NCBI RefSeq assembly: GCF_000014225.1 | Contig: NC_008228.1 | Span: 5,123,006 to 5,187,005, forward strand | Length of the DNA: 64,000 nucleotides | Reading direction: 5' to 3' | DNA from: Paraglaciecola sp. T6c | GTDB lineage: Bacteria; Pseudomonadota; Gammaproteobacteria; Enterobacterales; Alteromonadaceae | Program-made: the position numbers and the translations under genes | The notes under the pieces: generated by a model | Databases searched by the model: none | What the model saw: the letters and a program-made list of their open reading frames with translations, nothing else | What the model was told of the DNA's origin: nothing | Shown here: positions 1 through 9,546 of the stretch, one piece after another | Position numbering within the stretch: the stretch's first letter is position 1 | Layout of the letters: every line of letters starts with the position of its first letter

Positions 1-1
1 G

Positions 2-526
2 GCCAATGGTGACGCTAACTTATTGAAGTGGCGTGAAGAAACAGGCCAAACAGGTTTTGAAAATGCGCCTGAATACAATGGTAAAATCGATGAGCAAGAA
101 TTCTTCGATAACGGTGTATTCATTGTGGCCATGATCAAAGCGGGTGTTGAGTTAGCATTCGACGTTATGGTTGAAGCGGGCATTTTACCTGAGTCTGCTT
201 ACTACGAGTCATTGCATGAAACGCCGCTCATTTCTAACACGATCGCCCGTAAGCGCTTGTACGAAATGAATGTCGTTATCTCTGATACTGCAGAATATGG
301 CAACTACCTGTTCGCTAACGCGGCCATTCCTTTATTGGCGGATAAATTAATGCCAAGCATTGGTACAGAGTTAATTGGTAAGCCTTTCGCTGCAGCTAGC
401 AATAGCGTTGACAATAAAACGCTTGTAGCCGTTAACAAAGCCATTCGTGAGCATGGCGTTGAAAGTGTAGGCGATACACTACGCGGTTACATGACTGACA
501 TGAAAGCCATAGTTGAAGCGGTGTAA
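2..526 (+). CDS. ilvC: Ketol-acid reductoisomerase, C-terminal part (gene runs in from the left)
   Basis: This is the 3' end of IlvC, the NADPH-dependent enzyme that converts acetolactate and acetohydroxybutyrate to dihydroxy acids in valine, leucine and isoleucine synthesis. The frame is open from base 2, so the start lies outside the window. The visible 174 residues match the C-terminal knotted helical domain of the long (class II, E. coli-like, about 490 aa) form: [61 protein letters not shown] and the terminal LRGYMTDMK. The short class I form lacks this duplicated domain. A strong terminator follows, so the gene ends its transcript here. Confidence 0.97.
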   Translation, partial: ANGDANLLKWREETGQTGFENAPEYNGKIDEQEFFDNGVFIVAMIKAGVELAFDVMVEAGILPESAYYESLHETPLISNTIARKRLYEMNVVISDTAEYGNYLFANAAIPLLADKLMPSIGTELIGKPFAAASNSVDNKTLVAVNKAIREHGVESVGDTLRGYMTDMKAIVEAV

Positions 527-591
527 CCCTTCTAGTAACGAATAGTAAATTGAACGATTTCTGTCGTTAGGTGCTGTAAAAAGCCCTCTTT

Positions 592-618
592 GCCCAGCCA
601 ATTTGGCTGGGCTTTTTT
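592..618 (+). terminator. Rho-independent terminator of ilvC
   Basis: An 8-bp GC-rich stem, GCCCAGCC (592-599) with GGCTGGGC (605-612), has a short AATTT loop and is followed by six T residues. It lies 66 bases past the ilvC stop codon. Confidence 0.9.
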
Positions 619-1081
619 ATGGGTGATATTCTAAAACTCACGTTAAAACAAATTCTTAAAAGGGTGGAAATGCAGGATCAAATTCAGTTTATTGCTAGGA
701 TCTGTTACTTATGTGCGACCAATTATTTTACCCGACATAACTAGTTAAACTTTCCAAGAAGAGTTTTCAATAACTGATTTTGTCTCAAACTATGTCCCAA
801 TCCTTAAATAAAATAAAAAGAGTGTTACCGAATACATACACCCATTCGGGAGCATTTTTATCTTATAAATCAAAGGTCAAAAATTTAACCATGCCAAATG
901 AGTACAACTTTTTAACAATTTCGGCACTTATCGAATAGCTCTGTAGCAAAAAAGAAACATTAAACGATGACTTATTGCCGACATCCCTTACATAGCGCGA
1001 TCAGCAACATGGCCCACGTATTGCTTATAGGATGATCCCGAACTCCCTAAGTATGTACCCACTAACACAACAGGAAATCCA
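619..1081. other. Intergenic stretch with no clear gene
   Basis: This 460-base AT-rich region lies between the ilvC terminator and a small orphan gene. A weak hairpin (CCGAAT...ATTCGG, about 829-850) is followed by a short T-rich run. No convincing reading frame, repeat or RNA gene was seen. It probably carries the promoter of the next gene. Confidence 0.4.
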
Positions 1082-1414
1082 ATGAGCGAAAGAATCACTA
1101 GAATGACTAAAATGGGCGATTGGGTATTTGAAGTAAAAATGGTTAGAGCACTCAAAGTAGCCAACCATGGCGATCCCTATTCAGCTGTAGCTATGCTTAC
1201 AGCAAATGGCGAGCAGATGTATATTGATACACAGCTTACCAAAGACAATGAAGAACTTTCTAAGAGCGACTTCTTAACCATTTACAAGTTCTGCGAATCA
1301 TTAGATATGAAATATGTATCTTATGACCGGATGAAAAACGGGGTTCGTAGCTCAAAAGTAATTGAGATAGAACCGGCTAAAATTCAGCGTCCCGCTATTC
1401 GTTTAGTTAAGTAA
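1082..1414 (+). CDS. Conserved-looking hypothetical protein, 110 aa
   Basis: I do not recognise this protein. It is soluble, has no signal peptide or membrane segment, and alternates charged and hydrophobic residues in a way that suggests a small alpha/beta fold (GDWVFEVKMVRALKVAN, then ANGEQMYIDTQL, then a helix around SDFLTIYKFCESLDM). The ATG is preceded by AGGAAA at a proper distance, which supports the start. It stands alone, downstream of a 460-base gap and convergent with the OmpA-like gene. Codon use looks like its neighbours, so it is probably a real gene of unknown role. Confidence 0.7.
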   Translation: MSERITRMTKMGDWVFEVKMVRALKVANHGDPYSAVAMLTANGEQMYIDTQLTKDNEELSKSDFLTIYKFCESLDMKYVSYDRMKNGVRSSKVIEIEPAKIQRPAIRLVK

Positions 1415-1570
1415 ATCTTCAGAACTACCCACCGCTTCAGAAAATCTTAAAATCGTATTATCGACGTATTGCTTTCATTGTTAAGGATAACAATGAGGCA
1501 CGTTGCATTGCGCCCCACTGCTTTTAACGACTCCCTTATTTACCATTACTCCCTCAAAACTGACTACGAC

Positions 1571-2218
1571 TTAATTCTTACTCATCGGAATAATTTTCAG
1601 CTCTACCCGACGATTTTTCTGACGACCAGCTTGAGTAGCATTATCTGCGATAGGAGTGTACTCGCCCATGCCCAAGGTCGAAACGCGTCTGTTATCAACG
1701 CCGTTTTGGACTAAATAATTTTTAACGCTGTTTGCTCGTGCCTCAGATAAACGCTGGTTCATGTCATCGGCGCCAGTATTATCAGTATGCCCTTCTACCA
1801 TCAATGTAGTTTTTTCATACTTGTTTATCACCAAAGCAACATCCTTTAGTACAGGATAAAAGCTACTGTCAACGCTGGCATTTCCAGAACTGAATGTGAT
1901 GCTGCCAGGCATGTATAGACGTAAAGTATCACCTTCTCTGTATACTTCTACACCGCTGTCGGCAAGCTCCTCACGGAACTCCTCCTCTTGCTTATCCATG
2001 TAATTACCAATGGCTGAACCTGCTAGTGCACCTACCGCTGCCCCCCAAACATAACGGCTCTTATCGTTGTCACCAGTGCCTTTACCAATTAACGCACCTA
2101 CGATAGCGCCGATGCCTGCACCCTTTTGTGTATTCGATGCGCCGCCCATAGAATTCGACGCGCAACCACTTAATACTAGGCCCGATAGTGCTACACCAAT
2201 AACTAGTTTCTTGTACAT
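1571..2218 (-). CDS. OmpA-family outer-membrane lipoprotein with glycine-zipper segment (YiaD-like)
   Basis: A 215-aa lipoprotein likely to anchor the outer membrane to peptidoglycan. The start at 2218 gives a lipoprotein signal with lipobox LSGC, and AAGGAG sits six bases upstream; the longer upstream frame has no such support. After the lipid-anchored Cys comes a glycine-rich zipper (GAGIGAIVGALIGKGTG and AAVGALAGSAIGNYMD), then a C-terminal OmpA/MotB peptidoglycan-binding domain with VEGHTDNTG, RLSEARANSVKNYL and GRQKNRRVEL. The architecture equals that of E. coli YiaD. It is monocistronic. Confidence 0.9.
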   Translation of the reverse strand: MYKKLVIGVALSGLVLSGCASNSMGGASNTQKGAGIGAIVGALIGKGTGDNDKSRYVWGAAVGALAGSAIGNYMDKQEEEFREELADSGVEVYREGDTLRLYMPGSITFSSGNASVDSSFYPVLKDVALVINKYEKTTLMVEGHTDNTGADDMNQRLSEARANSVKNYLVQNGVDNRRVSTLGMGEYTPIADNATQAGRQKNRRVELKIIPMSKN

Positions 2219-2416
2219 CTGACACTCCTTATAAAACGTCTTTGACCTAACTTTGCAACTGCACTTCGCAAGGTAAAATTTATAATGTGAATTATCCAAC
2301 CTATAGCTGAACGATATATGAATGATTGAGAGAAAGCAGGAACTGTTCCAATGTAACCCCCGCGTATCATCTTTCGCATCTGGGGTTTAAATTGATTGAC
2401 TATTAGTTGGGTGAAA

Positions 2417-3649
2417 CTAAGTGTTGCTTTGGGGGCGTTCAGCAAACCAGAAAAACAAAGAGGTGATAACCCCGAAGGCTACGAACCCGACGGCGATAGG
2501 GGTCATTGTCCTATCTATAAAGCTACCCACAAATACCGCGACAGGAACTGATACCATGCTACTTAACGACCCTATTATCGCTGCCCCAAGACCCGCGGTA
2601 TCCCCCAGAGGTTGCATTGCCATAGAGTTGAGGTTTCCAAATAAAATACCAATGCAAAAGAACGCGGCAAATAAGATGCTGACTAAGCCATATAGTGGCG
2701 GAAGGCCTTGATATATTAGGCACATTGCAAGTAGCAAAGTGGTAAAACCTAACCAACCAAAGACAGCCCAGGTACACAATTTACGCATGCCTAAGCGCAT
2801 GACTAACGTACCGTTAATAAATGAAGCAAAGCCGATAGAGAAAGCAAGCAAAGCAAAATACAGAGGAAAAAGCTCGCCTGTATCATAAATCACCTGAAAA
2901 ACGGTTTGAGAGGCACTGATGTACGCCAGAAAACTCCCAAACACGAACCCCATTGCCAAGGTATAAAACATCACCATTTTATTGCTCAAGATATAGCGGC
3001 TAGAAATTGAGAGTTGCTTCCAGCTAAAGGGAACGCGTTTATCTTTAGGCAATGTTTCGGGCTGGCGACTAAAATACCAAATACCAGTAAGAAGACCGAT
3101 CACTAAAAAAGATGAGAATATATGCTGCCAAGAAAACCAAAATAAAATAGCTTGGCCAAAGCTGGGCGCGAGCATGGGCACCAAAATAAACACCATCATG
3201 ATAAAAGACATCACCCGGGCCATCGCTTCGCCTTTATACTGATCTCGTATAACGGCTAAAGCCGCGATCCGCGGTCCAGACACACCAAAAGCTTGTATTA
3301 CTCGGCCCACTAAGAGCACGGTCAAAGACTCAGCGAACATACACACAACCGTACCCAAACCAAAAATAATCAGCCCGGTAATGATGGTAAAGCGGCGTCC
3401 CTTTGCGTCCGACACGGGGCCGAAATATAATTGGCCAAATGCCATGCCAATGAAAAATAGCGAAACGATTAGGTGCGTATCTTGTGGGTCAGTAATCACC
3501 AAATCTAAAGCGATTTGATTCAACGCCGGCAACATGGCATCAATGCTTAAAGCCACCAAAGAAGTCATCAACGCCATCAGAGCCACAAACTCAACTAACC
3601 CTAGGGCAGGTTTAACCTTAGCATCAGTAGTAAAGCGGGCGTTGGCCAT
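2417..3649 (-). CDS. MFS multidrug exporter, Bcr/CflA family
   Basis: A 410-aa protein with twelve predicted membrane segments, expected to be an inner-membrane proton/drug antiporter. The family is indicated by the first-loop motif region (SIDAMLPALNQIALDL) and the motif A-like GQLYFGPVSDAKGRR after the second segment, followed by GRVIQAFGVSGPRIAALAVIRD, all typical of Bcr/CflA. An AAGGAA ribosome site lies five bases before the ATG. The actual substrate (bicyclomycin, chloramphenicol, sulfonamides or another compound) cannot be read from sequence. It is a single gene with about 170 bases of upstream regulatory space. Confidence 0.88.
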   Translation of the reverse strand: MANARFTTDAKVKPALGLVEFVALMALMTSLVALSIDAMLPALNQIALDLVITDPQDTHLIVSLFFIGMAFGQLYFGPVSDAKGRRFTIITGLIIFGLGTVVCMFAESLTVLLVGRVIQAFGVSGPRIAALAVIRDQYKGEAMARVMSFIMMVFILVPMLAPSFGQAILFWFSWQHIFSSFLVIGLLTGIWYFSRQPETLPKDKRVPFSWKQLSISSRYILSNKMVMFYTLAMGFVFGSFLAYISASQTVFQVIYDTGELFPLYFALLAFSIGFASFINGTLVMRLGMRKLCTWAVFGWLGFTTLLLAMCLIYQGLPPLYGLVSILFAAFFCIGILFGNLNSMAMQPLGDTAGLGAAIIGSLSSMVSVPVAVFVGSFIDRTMTPIAVGFVAFGVITSLFFWFAERPQSNT

Positions 3650-3820
3650 GAGAATTCCTTTGTTAGACTAAATGATAATTCTATCATCGACTGAAGTGTG
3701 ACTTGAATGTTTTATCTGCTTTGATGGAAAATTAAGGTAAGAAATAGTGAACAAATTCAGAGGGTGTTGACCTTCATTACACGTGTTGTGCTGATATATC
3801 TGCGCCATAAAACGAAAAAT

Positions 3821-4363
3821 CTAATAAGGAATAATGATGCTTTGCGTGCTAGTACGACCACCTGCTTTTGTCACAATAAACAGACGCCCATAATCCTTCT
3901 CTGATAAATCATTTGCCTTACCGCCCATGGCGCGAATTAAGTCTGGTACAGTATTGCTGTGCCCAACCACCAGCACACTGCTTTGTTGTGCAATCCGCTC
4001 TATCAATTCCTTCGGGTGGCTAGGATCATATGAATTAATCAGTAAACCTTGTTGCTGTGCACTTTGCGTTGCAGTTTGCATGGTGCGCTTATAATTTGTT
4101 GAATACACCGAGGTTAATGGCACATAACGAAAATACTCGGCCAATGCGGCTGCCCGCCTATACCCTATGTCAGTTAATGTGGGATCAGCACCGGTTTGCT
4201 TTTCAAAATGACGTACAAAATACCAACGCTGTAGTGATTGGCTCTCAACTAGGCCGCTTGCCGCAAAACTTGCATTGACCGTTGCATTTACTGCCATGCT
4301 CAGAACCAATGCAATAAATAATGCTAGTCCCAAACGTAGGAATTTGTCTGTTTTGATCATCAC
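3821..4363 (-). CDS. Secreted histidine-phosphatase family protein
   Basis: A 180-aa protein of the histidine (phosphoglycerate mutase-like) phosphatase superfamily. The RHG-type motif is RH at residues 51-52 (VRHFEK), a second arginine region lies at YKRT (about residue 93), and the second catalytic His is H135 in VVGHSN. The N-terminus is a hydrophobic signal or anchor, so it probably acts in the periplasm. The start overlaps the carbonic anhydrase stop by four bases (ATGA), so translation is coupled. The substrate is unknown. Confidence 0.8.
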   Translation of the reverse strand: MMIKTDKFLRLGLALFIALVLSMAVNATVNASFAASGLVESQSLQRWYFVRHFEKQTGADPTLTDIGYRRAAALAEYFRYVPLTSVYSTNYKRTMQTATQSAQQQGLLINSYDPSHPKELIERIAQQSSVLVVGHSNTVPDLIRAMGGKANDLSEKDYGRLFIVTKAGGRTSTQSIIIPY

Positions 4364-4950
4364 GATCCTTGCTTCGCTAAATCTTTAATTCGGCCATTTC
4401 TGAGGCTGTATATCCAACTATGAATGCGTATTTTTTGCCCTCGGGTTTGTGCGTCTTTGAAAATATTGCTGCGACGAATATTATTAGCTTGCTCGATGAC
4501 ATTTAATTCACACAATCTCGCCGAACGCTGCTCGTCTGAAAGTGTTGCTAGCTCTTCTTTATGGACTGTCGCGATATCTTTTATGTGCCCAAGCCAGTTA
4601 TCAATTAGCCCCAATTGTTGGTCTCGTAGTGCAGCGTCAATCCCACCGCAGCCATAATGGCCACACACAATGACATGTTTTACGTTAAGTACTTCAATTG
4701 CGTATTGCAGAACCGACAAACAATTGAAGTCGGTGTGCACCACCAAATTCGCCACATTGCGGTGAACGAAGATATCTCCAGGCACCAAGCCTAAAAGCTG
4801 ATTAGCTGGCACGCGACTGTCGGAACAGCCAATCCAAAGATACTCAGGCGTTTGACGCTTAGAAAGCTTGTCGAAAAAGTCTGGGTCAGCTTCTTTCATA
4901 CCTTGTGACCAAACTTTGTTGTTCTCAAGCAGCTGTTTTATATCGCTCAT
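4360..4950 (-). CDS. can: Beta-class carbonic anhydrase
   Basis: A 196-aa zinc enzyme that interconverts CO2 and bicarbonate in the cytoplasm. Zinc ligands and the catalytic dyad are at the positions seen in E. coli Can: Cys42, Asp44 and Arg46 (CSDSR), and His98 and Cys101 (GHYGCGG). It is about 20 residues shorter than the E. coli enzyme at the C-terminus. It is the middle gene of a tightly overlapping operon: its start overlaps the transporter stop by four bases, and its own stop overlaps the phosphatase start. Confidence 0.95.
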   Translation of the reverse strand: MSDIKQLLENNKVWSQGMKEADPDFFDKLSKRQTPEYLWIGCSDSRVPANQLLGLVPGDIFVHRNVANLVVHTDFNCLSVLQYAIEVLNVKHVIVCGHYGCGGIDAALRDQQLGLIDNWLGHIKDIATVHKEELATLSDEQRSARLCELNVIEQANNIRRSNIFKDAQTRGQKIRIHSWIYSLRNGRIKDLAKQGS

Positions 4951-5843
4951 ACACCCTCGCTGAAACGTTTTATCGGTAACTTACCCATAGCGATAGCATT
5001 ACCCAAAATGACAAACAGTACCCCAAGCACAGAAGCGAAATACCATTGATACCCTTCGAATAGAGTGGAAACAACCAAGGCCACTATAGGGTACACCAGC
5101 GCTACATAGGCAGTTTTGTCAGAACCCATTTGCCGAATCAGTTTCATATATGCGCCAAAAGCTATGACTGAGCCGAAAAGCGTTAAGTAGGTCAATGCCG
5201 CGTAATACTGCCAATGACTTGGCAATGTCCACGTTGCGCCGCTTAACAGAGCAAAGGTATAAATACCCAAAGCACCATAACTCATTGCCCAAAAATTCAT
5301 TTGGATAACAGGCGTACCATAATCAAGAATACGCTCCGATATTACATTGCCAAACCCGGCGAATAAAAATGAAGCCAAAGCTAACGCAATTCCTAAAGCG
5401 AGTACCGTATCAGCCTTCACCTGAGAAAACTCAGGATAAAAAATAAAGCCCATGCCTAACATGCCAAACGCAGCTCCAATGACCACTTCCATGCGTATCG
5501 GCTTTTTAAGGATGACTCTTCGCAAAACCACATTAATGTAAATCATGCCCGAACTCATCAAAGCCACCAGCGCGCTAATAATGTATTGCTGGCTCAAATA
5601 CAGCAAACTATATTCTAAGCCATACAAGCACAGTCCTGCAGAAGCCATCTTGATATGTAAGTGAAGGGGTAGGCGCAGCGAAAGGCCTTTTATTACGCAG
5701 TACCCCCCTAAAATAGCGGCAGCTAAAGTAAAGCGAATAGCCACAGACAAAACAGGATTAATTTCACCTAATTGAAAGGTAATAGCGATCCACGTTGTAC
5801 CCCATATCAAAGCAACTGTTGAAAACAAGATTGAATTTGACAA
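4947..5843 (-). CDS. DMT-superfamily permease (EamA family)
   Basis: A 298-aa inner-membrane protein with ten predicted helices in two EamA repeats (first at about residues 5-135, second at about 150-285). An early LIWGTTWIAITFQLG motif is typical of the drug/metabolite transporter superfamily. It heads a minus-strand operon with carbonic anhydrase and a histidine phosphatase. The substrate is unknown; related proteins export amino acids or other metabolites. It is divergent from the M20 peptidase, with 73 bases between them. Confidence 0.87.
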   Translation of the reverse strand: MSNSILFSTVALIWGTTWIAITFQLGEINPVLSVAIRFTLAAAILGGYCVIKGLSLRLPLHLHIKMASAGLCLYGLEYSLLYLSQQYIISALVALMSSGMIYINVVLRRVILKKPIRMEVVIGAAFGMLGMGFIFYPEFSQVKADTVLALGIALALASFLFAGFGNVISERILDYGTPVIQMNFWAMSYGALGIYTFALLSGATWTLPSHWQYYAALTYLTLFGSVIAFGAYMKLIRQMGSDKTAYVALVYPIVALVVSTLFEGYQWYFASVLGVLFVILGNAIAMGKLPIKRFSEGV

Positions 5844-5916
5844 CTAGATCCCCTGAATCAGATAGCGTTATACTGGCTGGCGATTCTAACTTTAAACGGA
5901 CAATAAGTGGCGCAAT

Positions 5917-7380
5917 ATGAAAAAAATAATAATAAGTTTTGCGGTTTTACTATTGGTACTGTGTGGCGTTTTATTTTACCGCGCTAGCAGCTTTTTTGAG
6001 AATAAACAGTACGTAGTCGATGCGCCTATGATTCCAGTCACTGTTGATGAGCAAGCCGTGTTATCTCGGTTCAGCAAAGCGATTCAGATCCCTACTATTT
6101 CCTTTGACGATCGCAGTCAATTTGACCAAGACGCGTTCATTGCCTTTCAAGATTATCTAAAAGAGAATTTCCCACGGGTTCATCAACACGCTGAACTTAC
6201 AGTCATCAATGATTTCAGTTTGCTTTACCACCTAAAGGGCAGTGACCCAAGCCTAAAACCTGCGCTATTTATGGGCCATATGGATGTAGTACCGGTCGAC
6301 GAGGCAACAGCAAACCAATGGGAGCAAGCACCATTTAGTGGCAAGGTGGTTGACGGCACCATTTGGGGCCGAGGCACAATAGACGACAAAATCAGTGTGG
6401 TAGCCCTGATGGAGTCAATGGAGATGCTGCTTGAACAGAATATTCAGCCTAAACGCAGCATTTACTATGCATTTGGTCACGATGAAGAAGCCGGCGGGAA
6501 AGATGGCGCGCGCAAAATTGCTGACTTTCTAGCGACACAAAATGTCGAGTTCGAATTTGTACTAGATGAAGGCGGCGTAGTCACCCAAGATATGCTGCCC
6601 GGTGTGACCGAGCCTGTTGCCGTTATTGGTATTGCGGAGAAAGGCTTCGTTAATTTACGTTTGACGGTTAACGCGCCAGGAGGGCATTCTTCACAACCTC
6701 CTGAACATACCGCTGCCGGTATTCTCGCCCAAGCTATTGTAAAAGTAGAAGCAGCCCCATTTGCTACAGACATGCGCTTTATTCAAGATACCTTTAAGCA
6801 CATAGGTTTCGCGACCGATTTAGCCACTCGATTGCCTATGTCTAACTTGTGGCTGTTTTCGCCAGCAGTTGAAAGTATGATGCTAAAAAGCCCCAGTTCA
6901 GCTGCGAGTATTCGCACCACTACGGCGGTCACTATGCTCAAAGGCAGCTCTAAATCGAATATTTTGCCTACTGAAGCACAAGCAGTGGTGAACTTTAGAA
7001 TTTTACCCGGCGACACCATAGACAGCGTCACGCAACATATCACTCGCGCCATAGACGACCCCAGAGTCAACATTGAGGCCTTTATGACTAATGAAGCATC
7101 ACCGGTATCGTCCACCGAAAGCTACGGTTATAAATTGATTGAGCAAACTATTCGTCGCTTAGATCAAAACCTGCTTGTCGCGCCGTATTTAGTCCAAGGC
7201 GGAACGGATGCCTCTAATTTCTATGGACTATCGGACAATGTATATCGATTTATGATGGTGCGCCTTAACCCGAAAACCATGAAACGTTTTCACGGAGTAA
7301 ATGAGCAAATATTGGTTAAAGATTATATCCAAGCGATTCAATTTTATTACGCAATGGTTGAGCAGGCGGCACAAGGCTAA
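5917..7380 (+). CDS. M20 family metallopeptidase, membrane-anchored or secreted (PM20D1/CPS1-like)
   Basis: A 487-aa di-zinc carboxypeptidase or amidohydrolase. A hydrophobic N-terminal segment (residues 3-20) suggests export or membrane anchoring. Active-site motifs are in order: H121-x-D123 (GHMDVVP), D156 in GRGTIDDK, and the general base and ligand E190-E191 in GHDEEAGG. The lid/dimerisation insertion contains APGGHSSQPPEHT, and the C-terminal part has GGTDASNFY and a late FHGVNE histidine. This order and length resemble carboxypeptidase S and PM20D1. It probably hydrolyses peptides or N-acyl amino acids in the periplasm. Confidence 0.88.
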   Translation: MKKIIISFAVLLLVLCGVLFYRASSFFENKQYVVDAPMIPVTVDEQAVLSRFSKAIQIPTISFDDRSQFDQDAFIAFQDYLKENFPRVHQHAELTVINDFSLLYHLKGSDPSLKPALFMGHMDVVPVDEATANQWEQAPFSGKVVDGTIWGRGTIDDKISVVALMESMEMLLEQNIQPKRSIYYAFGHDEEAGGKDGARKIADFLATQNVEFEFVLDEGGVVTQDMLPGVTEPVAVIGIAEKGFVNLRLTVNAPGGHSSQPPEHTAAGILAQAIVKVEAAPFATDMRFIQDTFKHIGFATDLATRLPMSNLWLFSPAVESMMLKSPSSAASIRTTTAVTMLKGSSKSNILPTEAQAVVNFRILPGDTIDSVTQHITRAIDDPRVNIEAFMTNEASPVSSTESYGYKLIEQTIRRLDQNLLVAPYLVQGGTDASNFYGLSDNVYRFMMVRLNPKTMKRFHGVNEQILVKDYIQAIQFYYAMVEQAAQG

Positions 7381-7409
7381 CCTGCTTATCCTGTTAAACC
7401 ATGTGTAAT

Positions 7410-9305
7410 TTAAGACGACTCGTTAGGGTCGTCTTGGCGCAGTTTACCGGCCGCTTGCTCCTCAAGCTTGCGTTTTTCCGCTTCGCTTGTCTCACCCTCT
7501 AATCGCTCAGGCTTCGCTCGGCTTGCTTCGTTCACCCGATAGATATTTTCAGCGCTGGATAAATCTTGTTCATTGGTGATCGAAGCAATGGCTTCACGCT
7601 TGCGTAAAAACTGGGTAATTTCCCCAACAATGCCTTGTAGCTCTTGGTTGTTCTTGTCCATTTGCATGACATAACGTGGCATTTCCAAGTTTTTAGTACC
7701 CGTAGTAGCAAAGGTTGATGTCATGACGCGAGAGGTAATGATCCAAGGTGTAATGGAGCTGCGTACCACGACATTTTCAGAGCGGGTTGAATCATGAATC
7801 GACATGCCAGTAGAGACCTTACTTTCGGTAAATGTCCCCTCCGTTTTCATCCACATTAGCAGGCTACTGAATTGCATTTCAGACCAAAATAAATGTGTGC
7901 CTCTGGCCAAAATAGTCGCCCCTGCAGAGACGGTTAACCAACTAAACAGCAGAACCAGAAATCCGCTTAGCTGCAAGCCAAATGCTTGCAAAATTACGTC
8001 AACCCGAGCTTGGCTTAAGCCGTCCATGTTCATTAGCTGCTGAGCCATAAATTGATACAACTGATATCCATCTTGCACAGTAAAAAAGAATAACAAAGCG
8101 CCGACAAATATCATGACTTGCGCGGCAACCGTTGCCAGAAGGCGAAACGCTTTAAACTTCTCGCTAAAGGTTAACTGACTGTACTCTGGCTGCGTTTCAA
8201 TAAGCAATTTTCCCTTAAAACTGCCCTTGCCTTGGCTTTGCTCTTGTAGCTTAGGATCAAATTCTTGATACATGCGATTGGGAATTTCTTTATAGCGACG
8301 ATTAGCTAAAACGATGTTTTCAATATTGATAAATATTTCATTCGGATGCACCGACTCTTGCAAATTTTCACGAAATTCACTTACTTCTGTGCTCGGGTTT
8401 GCCAGCGCCAAACGCTCACGAATCATGACCCAGGACAAAGCGATAACAGCCAAGACGAGTACGATCAGTAGCAATAAGTTCCACCATGCATCGAACGCTA
8501 CAACATCGGCTAGTACCTGCTGTACATCCTGAGCTGTGCTGCCATCCAATTGGTTGTAAGCAAAACCGATAGCAATCGGCACCACAATGGCAAACACAAG
8601 CAATTTCGCTAGGCTGGCAGCCGTCTTCGCTTGTAACTTGCGCATGTTCGGCGCGGCTAGTGAATGCGATGTGCCTCGCCACTGGGCGATCAAATACACT
8701 AGCAACAATACAGATAGAATAGGGGTAATAATGACACCCGCATTACCCACTAAACCAGATACCGACACAAAGTAAGCCGCGCCAAATGCGATTAACCCAA
8801 CGATGGTGGCACACACTAAACCGCCCAACTCCTGTACAAAATTGCGGATCGGGTAGGGGCTAAATATTAAGCGAGGCAATAGGGTATGAATAAGGCGCGC
8901 AATCCAGCCTTCTGGCTCAGTAAAGGTGGCATTTTTTCGCCCCATTAACATGGATTCTAATTCTTGTGCGTCATAGGCCGTTTGTAAGCGTTCACGCTGA
9001 GCGTTTTGCTTTTCACTCGAATTATGATTGTAAGCAAGAGAAGTAGGCACGGAGCGCCCAACAAAATACTTAAACAGTTGAAACAAACCTATACCGGCAT
9101 GCCGCAAGCCCAAGGTAAGAAGTGCTAAACCCAGTAATGCATTCACCCAAGCTAACACCATGTCTGTCTTTAAGTCTTCTGCCACGCCTAAAAGCGCAAT
9201 GACCCCAAGTACGACAATCGCCACACCACTGACCGCCTTAGCCAAACCTTCAGGTTTAAATGGGTTACTGATCCCTAAGGTATTGGTACCAAAATCATAT
9301 GCCAT
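7410..9305 (-). CDS. Large multi-pass membrane protein of unknown function
   Basis: I do not recognise this 631-aa protein. About eight hydrophobic segments are visible: two near the N-terminus (around residues 21-43 and 49-70), four between about 150 and 290, and two near 385-470. Two soluble stretches lie between or after them, including a C-terminal tail of about 140 residues that ends in a highly charged segment rich in Glu, Arg and Lys. AAAGGATG sits seven bases before the ATG, supporting the start. It is monocistronic, convergent with the M20 gene, and has about 240 bases upstream. No enzymatic or transporter motif was found. Confidence 0.75.
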   Translation of the reverse strand: MAYDFGTNTLGISNPFKPEGLAKAVSGVAIVVLGVIALLGVAEDLKTDMVLAWVNALLGLALLTLGLRHAGIGLFQLFKYFVGRSVPTSLAYNHNSSEKQNAQRERLQTAYDAQELESMLMGRKNATFTEPEGWIARLIHTLLPRLIFSPYPIRNFVQELGGLVCATIVGLIAFGAAYFVSVSGLVGNAGVIITPILSVLLLVYLIAQWRGTSHSLAAPNMRKLQAKTAASLAKLLVFAIVVPIAIGFAYNQLDGSTAQDVQQVLADVVAFDAWWNLLLLIVLVLAVIALSWVMIRERLALANPSTEVSEFRENLQESVHPNEIFINIENIVLANRRYKEIPNRMYQEFDPKLQEQSQGKGSFKGKLLIETQPEYSQLTFSEKFKAFRLLATVAAQVMIFVGALLFFFTVQDGYQLYQFMAQQLMNMDGLSQARVDVILQAFGLQLSGFLVLLFSWLTVSAGATILARGTHLFWSEMQFSSLLMWMKTEGTFTESKVSTGMSIHDSTRSENVVVRSSITPWIITSRVMTSTFATTGTKNLEMPRYVMQMDKNNQELQGIVGEITQFLRKREAIASITNEQDLSSAENIYRVNEASRAKPERLEGETSEAEKRKLEEQAAGKLRQDDPNESS

Positions 9306-9546
9306 TGCAATACATCCTTTTAAATGTTCGTAGTTTTTGTACTATTTTTCAGAAACTTAAAGACTATTGACTGTCGATACAAGTCTTAGTTTCATTAAGA
9401 CCTATAAAGACGGGTGCCGGGCGCTAAGACGAGAGTCTAATCGCAGCGACAATATAATTGAGACTCAGTTGAAAGAATGAGGTGCTTAATTTGAGACGGT
9501 TAACGTGAGGTGGGCATAGAACACAACCACCTCGGATATTAGAATA

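Noticed and set aside
1469..1714. 81-codon plus-strand frame
   Set aside because: It is antisense to the end of the OmpA-family gene and has no family character or ribosome site.
2203..2445. 80-codon minus-strand frame upstream of the OmpA-like gene
   Set aside because: It overlaps the real lipoprotein start and the exporter 3' end, and its composition is not protein-like.
7412..7435. Inverted repeat AAGACGAC/GTCGTCTT at the end of the membrane-protein gene
   Set aside because: It lies within the last codons and has no T tract on either strand, so it is not a convincing terminator.
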